Assembly (NCBI GenBank): GCA_003647605.1 | Contig: QMND01000016.1 | Location: forward strand, 1 to 9,468 | Length of the DNA: 9,468 bases | Source: Candidatus Shapirobacteria bacterium | GTDB lineage: Bacteria > Patescibacteriota > Microgenomatia > UBA12405 | Direction: 5' to 3' | Part shown: positions 6,588 through 9,468 of the stretch, one piece after another | How the letters are laid out: every line of letters begins with the position of its first letter | How positions within the stretch are numbered: the first letter of the stretch is position 1 | Program-made: the position numbers and the translations under genes | Notes under the pieces: generated by a model | Told to the model about the DNA's origin: nothing | The model's input: the letters and a program-made list of their open reading frames with translations, nothing else | The model's database searches: none

Positions 6588-7217
6588 CTACAGTTTTCTT
6601 CGCCCACTTAAAGCTCTGCTTAAAGTTGCCTCATCAGCATAACCCAAATCTGCCCCCATCGGCAAACCAGATCCTATTCGACTTATGCTCACTAAGTCTC
6701 TCAAGGCACCGCTTCTATCTATCCTATTCTTTATATATAAAGCCGTCGCCTCCCCCTCCATAGTCAAACTAGTAGCCAAAACTAATTCAATCTTATCTTT
6801 GTTTTCCTCCACTAATAACTTCAGTCTGTCTATCAGCTCAACTATTTTAATGTCATCTGGTCCTATATGCTCCAAAGGATTAATCACTCCCCCTAAGACA
6901 TGATAAAGACCATTATAAGAACCAACCTTTTCTATAGCTAATACATCCATGGTACTTTCTACTACTAAAATCTGTCTTTCGTTTCTCTTTTCGTCTTGAC
7001 ACAAACTGCACATATCTTCATCACTTACACTAAAACACTGACGACAAATTTTAGTTTCTTTTTTAATCGCCACCAACGACCTAGCCAACTCTTCTACAAA
7101 AGAATCAGGAGTGTTTAATAAATAAAAAGCCAAACGAATTGCACTCTTAGGACCTATACCCGGCAACCTCCCCAACGCCGACACAACATCTCTAACACTC
7201 TTAACCAATAAGCTCAT
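6588..7217 (-). CDS. recR: Recombination mediator protein RecR
   Basis: RecR works with RecO (and RecF) to load RecA on SSB-coated gaps, and forms a DNA clamp ring. The 209-residue sequence has every family element: a helix-hairpin-helix with GRLPGIGPKSAIRLAFYLL (16-34), a four-Cys zinc finger C58-x2-C61...C70-x2-C73, a Toprim domain from about 81 (ILVVES, D91, YHVLGGVINPLEHIGPDDI, then TMEGEATALYI), and the C-terminal segment SRIGSGLPMGADLGYADEATLSRAL. The Toprim motif reads VVESTMD, a mild variant of the common VVE-x-P-x-D. It lies 11 bases after ybaB in the widespread dnaX-ybaB-recR order. It ends in TAG; the start has no Shine-Dalgarno, so coupling to ybaB translation is likely. Confidence 0.97.
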   Translation of the reverse strand: MSLLVKSVRDVVSALGRLPGIGPKSAIRLAFYLLNTPDSFVEELARSLVAIKKETKICRQCFSVSDEDMCSLCQDEKRNERQILVVESTMDVLAIEKVGSYNGLYHVLGGVINPLEHIGPDDIKIVELIDRLKLLVEENKDKIELVLATSLTMEGEATALYIKNRIDRSGALRDLVSISRIGSGLPMGADLGYADEATLSRALSGRRKL

Positions 7218-7228
7218 AAAATACTAAT

Positions 7229-7477
7229 TCAAAATAAATTACCCAAACCACCCATTTCCTGCATTTTTTTAGCAACTTGTTTTTGCGACTTTTTCATAGC
7301 CTTGTTAATCACTTCTATCACTGCTTTGTTTTCTACTCCATTTATAGACAAAAATTTAATTCTCTGATCCCCACTTATTTTAACCACCACTCCATCTTCC
7401 TCTACCTCTACTATTTCTTTTTCTACTGCTTTTTTTAACTTTAATGCTTGAGCCATCATCTTTGCTTTATTAAACAT
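7229..7477 (-). CDS. ybaB: YbaB/EbfC-family nucleoid-associated protein
   Basis: This is a small DNA-binding protein of the YbaB/EbfC family, homodimeric tweezers that bind the nucleoid. The 82 residues begin MFNKAKMMAQALKLKKAVEKE (first helix), then strands EVEEDGVVVKISGDQRIKFLSING, and a final helix KAMKKSQKQVAKKMQEMGG. It is shorter than the usual 100-110 residues, mainly by a trimmed N-terminal helix and C-terminal tail, consistent with a reduced genome. Its position between dnaX and recR is the canonical one and strongly supports the call. The gap to dnaX is 51 bases and contains a small hairpin. Confidence 0.92.
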   Translation of the reverse strand: MFNKAKMMAQALKLKKAVEKEIVEVEEDGVVVKISGDQRIKFLSINGVENKAVIEVINKAMKKSQKQVAKKMQEMGGLGNLF

Positions 7478-7500
7478 GTTTTTACTTTAAATAATTTATA

Positions 7501-7517
7501 ACTACTCTCTGAATAGT
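7501..7517 (-). other. Short inverted repeat between dnaX and ybaB
   Basis: On the minus strand ACTATTC is followed after AGA by GAGTAGT, giving a seven-pair stem with one T-G wobble and a three-base loop. It lies between the dnaX stop and the ybaB start. No U-tract follows (next bases TATAAATTATTT), so it is not a standard terminator; it may act as an RNA processing or attenuation structure, or be chance. Confidence 0.3.
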
Positions 7518-7528
7518 ATATCATCAAC

Positions 7529-8935
7529 TCAACCAAAAATATCCTTAGCCACATCATACATATCTTTTTTAGTCTCCACCATCTTATCTCTTTTATTGTC
7601 TGACAATACACATACCAAAGATAAATTACAACCCAAAATCTCGTCCAGCCCTTTTTCTACTATGGTTTTATTTCGCTGTTCTTCCAACCTTTCCTTATGA
7701 AAAGAATAAAAAACTTCCACAACCAATTTATCTCCATCTACTAACTTTGGTCTCGAAGCTCTTAAAAAAGCCTCAACTGAATGATTAAATGGTTTAACAG
7801 CTCTCAATACCTCAGTCCATTTTTTTTCTACTTCTTCTAAGCTAACTTTTCCTTGCCTTGGCACTCTTTTTTTTACCTCTTTCTTTTCTAATTTAACTAC
7901 CTCACCACCTTGCTTTCTGGCCACATCTCCTAAATAATCAACCACTGCCAATTGCAAAGGTAATTGAGACAGATTACTTTCTTTCTCCAAATTACCCGCT
8001 TCTATTAACAACCTCAACCATCGGCTTAAACCACTAAACACTCCACTCTTACCAACATCTAGTAATTTTTTTTGAAAATAATCAATCAACCCCCATCTAT
8101 ATGTCCTCAAATCCACTCCTGTTTGGGCCATTTTTTCCAAACTATTCAAAATCTTAGATTTATTTAATTCTTCTAAATCTTTAGCTAATTCATCAAAATC
8201 ATAACCACCTCTCTTTCTTTCTAAAAAACTTTTTGCCTTTTCACCTTTAATTTGCTTACCAAATTCCAAAAACAACTCCATTAACATTTTTTGAGCATTT
8301 CTAAAACTTCCTTCACTTGCTAAAACAATCTCCTTTAAAACTTGTTTAGACACCTTTAGTTTTTCTGCTTTTATTACTCTATTTAAAGATGATAATATCT
8401 CATCCCCATCTCCTTTTCTAAAATCTATCCTAAATAACCTTGATAAAACCGTCTCCGGTAATTTTTGAGGATCAGTAGTGCACAAAACAAAAACTACCTG
8501 TTCTGGTGGCTCTTCCAATAGCTTCAACAAGGCATTAAAAGCATCCCTAGTTAACATATGCACTTCGTCTATAATAAAAACCTTTTTCTTTAATTTAGCC
8601 GGACTCAAATACGCTTGATCTTTCAACCATCTAACATCATCAATTCCTCTGTTAGAAGCCCCATCTATCTCAATTAAATCTATAGATTTCTTTTCGGTCA
8701 AAGACACGCAATTATCACACTTCAAACAACACAAACCGTTCTTCTTTTTCAAACAATTTATATTTTTAGCTAAAATCCTAGCAGCTGAAGTCTTACCTGA
8801 CCCCTTAGGTCCACAAAACAAAAAAGATTGAGGCATATCACCAGATAACAAAATCTTCTTTAAACTATTAGCCACATCCTTCAAATCCAACTCATCAATT
8901 CTTTGTGGTCTATATTTTAAGTGAAAAACTTTCAT
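7529..8935 (-). CDS. dnaX: DNA polymerase III subunit gamma/tau
   Basis: This is the AAA+ clamp-loader ATPase that loads the sliding clamp in the replisome. The start MKVFHLKYRPQRIDEL is the usual DnaX opening. Walker A is GPKGSGKT (42-49), the zinc module uses C61, C70, C73 and C76 with the family's 9-3-3 spacing, Walker B is IIDEVHML (121-128), sensor 1 is CTTDPQKLPETVLSR (152-166), and the arginine finger R166 sits in SRL instead of the common SRC. A collar domain follows (about 245-345). The C-terminus (about 365-450) has the tau-like segment with VEKKWTEVLRAVKPFNHSVEAFL, and 468 residues is a short but complete form. The dnaX-ybaB-recR order supports it. A candidate promoter lies just upstream, so dnaX may be transcribed independently of ybeY. 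Confidence 0.97.
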   Translation of the reverse strand: MKVFHLKYRPQRIDELDLKDVANSLKKILLSGDMPQSFLFCGPKGSGKTSAARILAKNINCLKKKNGLCCLKCDNCVSLTEKKSIDLIEIDGASNRGIDDVRWLKDQAYLSPAKLKKKVFIIDEVHMLTRDAFNALLKLLEEPPEQVVFVLCTTDPQKLPETVLSRLFRIDFRKGDGDEILSSLNRVIKAEKLKVSKQVLKEIVLASEGSFRNAQKMLMELFLEFGKQIKGEKAKSFLERKRGGYDFDELAKDLEELNKSKILNSLEKMAQTGVDLRTYRWGLIDYFQKKLLDVGKSGVFSGLSRWLRLLIEAGNLEKESNLSQLPLQLAVVDYLGDVARKQGGEVVKLEKKEVKKRVPRQGKVSLEEVEKKWTEVLRAVKPFNHSVEAFLRASRPKLVDGDKLVVEVFYSFHKERLEEQRNKTIVEKGLDEILGCNLSLVCVLSDNKRDKMVETKKDMYDVAKDIFG

Positions 8936-8970
8936 TCAATCCATTTAAACAAATCAAAGACTATTCAACA

Positions 8971-8999
8971 ACCATATCTTTACTATCTCTCTATATCAA
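8971..8999 (-). promoter_or_regulatory. Candidate sigma-70-type promoter for dnaX
   Basis: In the 65-base gap between ybeY and dnaX, the minus strand reads TTGATA (8999-8994), a 17-base spacer, then TATGGT (8976-8971). The -35 matches 5 of 6, the -10 matches 4 of 6, and the spacing is optimal. A start near 8964 would leave a leader of about 30 bases. No terminator for ybeY precedes it. Confidence 0.35.
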
Positions 9000-9000
9000 C

Positions 9001-9363
9001 TCACTTTAATAAATTTTTCAAAGCATGCCTCAACCACTCTTCTACTATCTTCCACTTCTCTCCTCCTCGACTTTTCATCTCTCTCTTCCACTCATCCACA
9101 CATAAAACAATATCACCCAATCTAGTCCAACCATCTTCGTCTACCTCTTCTTTAGTCAAAGGAAAAGCCAATACTTCCGGAATATATTCCATTTTTCTAT
9201 AATCCATATTTAACTGCCGAGCCTCATCCTCTCCCAACATCACCAAACTTAATTCCACTCTAGTTAAATCAGCTTCCTTTAAAATCTTGATCGCCAACTC
9301 TTTCACTTTTTTCAAATCCACTCCCTGACTACTCTTATCAAACAACAACACTCTATTTTTCAT
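9001..9363 (-). CDS. ybeY: YbeY-family protein (rRNA maturation endoribonuclease), C-terminally truncated and lacking most of the metal motif
   Basis: YbeY is a zinc-dependent endoribonuclease for 16S rRNA 3' maturation and ribosome quality control. The family signature is clear for two thirds of this 120-residue protein: GEDEARQLNMDYRKMEYIPEVLAFPL matches 'LN..YR..D.PTDVLSFP' and LGDIVLCVDEW matches the LGDI strand. Normally the next helix carries H-G-x-L-H-L-x-G-Y-D-H. Here EEWLRHALKNLLK keeps the first His (H113), has Asn at the second, and stops before GYDH. I checked the three minus-strand frames past the TGA at 9001-9003 and found no GYDH-like remnant, so a simple frameshift is not supported. 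The conserved Arg of the YR motif (R56) remains. The ATG at 9363 is preferred to an in-frame TTG at 9369; it lies two bases after the YqeY-like stop. Confidence 0.8.
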   Translation of the reverse strand: MKNRVLLFDKSSQGVDLKKVKELAIKILKEADLTRVELSLVMLGEDEARQLNMDYRKMEYIPEVLAFPLTKEEVDEDGWTRLGDIVLCVDEWKREMKSRGGEKWKIVEEWLRHALKNLLK

Positions 9364-9365
9364 TG

Positions 9366-9467
9366 TCAAACCAACAATTCTCTAACAATAGACGAAACAA
9401 CCTCACCTCCCACCTTTCCTTTCAACTCTTTCATAGCCAAAGACATTATCTTTCCACATACGATACC
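9366..9467 (-). CDS. GatB/YqeY-family protein, C-terminal fragment (5' end outside window)
   Basis: Thirty-three codons at the window edge encode a tail with VCGKIMSLAMKELKGKVGG and VVSSIVRELLV. This resembles the YqeY/GatB tail domain, whose end commonly reads 'GKVM..vM..lkGkaDgk.v..iVkelL'. This helical domain binds the elbow of tRNA in GatB; the function of free-standing YqeY is uncertain. The fragment cannot separate a YqeY protein from the C-terminus of GatB, though YqeY is more likely given the small-gene context. Its TGA stop is two bases from the ybeY ATG, showing tight coupling. Confidence 0.7.
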   Translation of the reverse strand, partial: GIVCGKIMSLAMKELKGKVGGEVVSSIVRELLV

Positions 9468-9468
9468 G

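Noticed and set aside
6394..6642. Pro/Ala-rich + strand frame opposite the coiled-coil gene and recR end
   Set aside because: Composition simply mirrors the Gly/Lys-rich minus-strand codons; spans two real genes.
7501..7517. Intrinsic terminator after dnaX
   Set aside because: The stem is short and AT-rich, and no U-tract follows.
8936..9000. Possible frameshifted remainder of the YbeY metal motif
   Set aside because: All three minus-strand frames hit stops quickly and none encodes HLxGYDH or similar.
8921..9202. Ser/His-rich + strand frame across the ybeY-dnaX gap
   Set aside because: Antisense to ybeY and the dnaX start; no start signal or recognisable domain.
1..9468. UGA recoded as glycine (as in Gracilibacteria)
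   Set aside because: TGA sits at the natural ends of rpmE, rpsR, ybaB, dnaX, ybeY and the YqeY-like gene, and none of the core proteins needs read-through.

Overview
The window looks like a stretch of chromosome from a low-GC, reduced-genome bacterium, most likely of the Candidate Phyla Radiation (Patescibacteria, perhaps Microgenomates). This is inferred from very tight gene packing, a release factor 1 without its N-terminal domain, a minimal and degenerate YbeY, lineage-type hypothetical proteins between housekeeping genes, and weak Shine-Dalgarno signals. TGA ends six of the visible genes (rpmE, the small-subunit gene rpsR, ybaB, dnaX, ybeY and the YqeY-like gene). UGA is therefore a true stop here, which argues against the UGA-Gly code of Gracilibacteria/Absconditabacteria. 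There is no sign of phage, insertion sequence, CRISPR, tRNA or rRNA.

Layout. Positions 2-1587 (+ strand) hold the end of hisS (histidyl-tRNA synthetase), rpmE (ribosomal protein L31) and a short prfA (RF1); rpmE and prfA overlap by 4 bases. They converge with a 3-base gap on a long minus-strand block that fills the rest of the window. In its transcription order (right to left) this block reads: the 3' end of a GatB/YqeY-family gene, ybeY, dnaX, ybaB, recR, a charged coiled-coil protein of unknown function, then rpsF, ssb, rpsR, an unknown beta-rich protein, the Ctp-type protease ctpA, and the HtrA-type protease. The only intergenic space above 100 bases is 5923-6035, upstream of rpsF; no gap exceeds 300 bases.

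Functional grouping. dnaX-ybaB-recR is a widespread replication/recombination cluster. rpsF-ssb-rpsR is the classical S6-SSB-S18 operon. The two PDZ proteases, each with one N-terminal membrane anchor, form an envelope quality-control pair at the distal end. hisS, rpmE and prfA all serve translation.

No novel multi-gene system is evident. The points most worth following are the RF1 lacking domain 1, the YbeY lacking most of its metal-binding histidine motif, the -10-like boxes placed 6-8 bases before start codons (possible leaderless mRNAs), and two unrecognised proteins embedded in core operons. The + strand is strongly depleted in G relative to C in both coding directions, which suggests that the minus strand is the replication leading strand.
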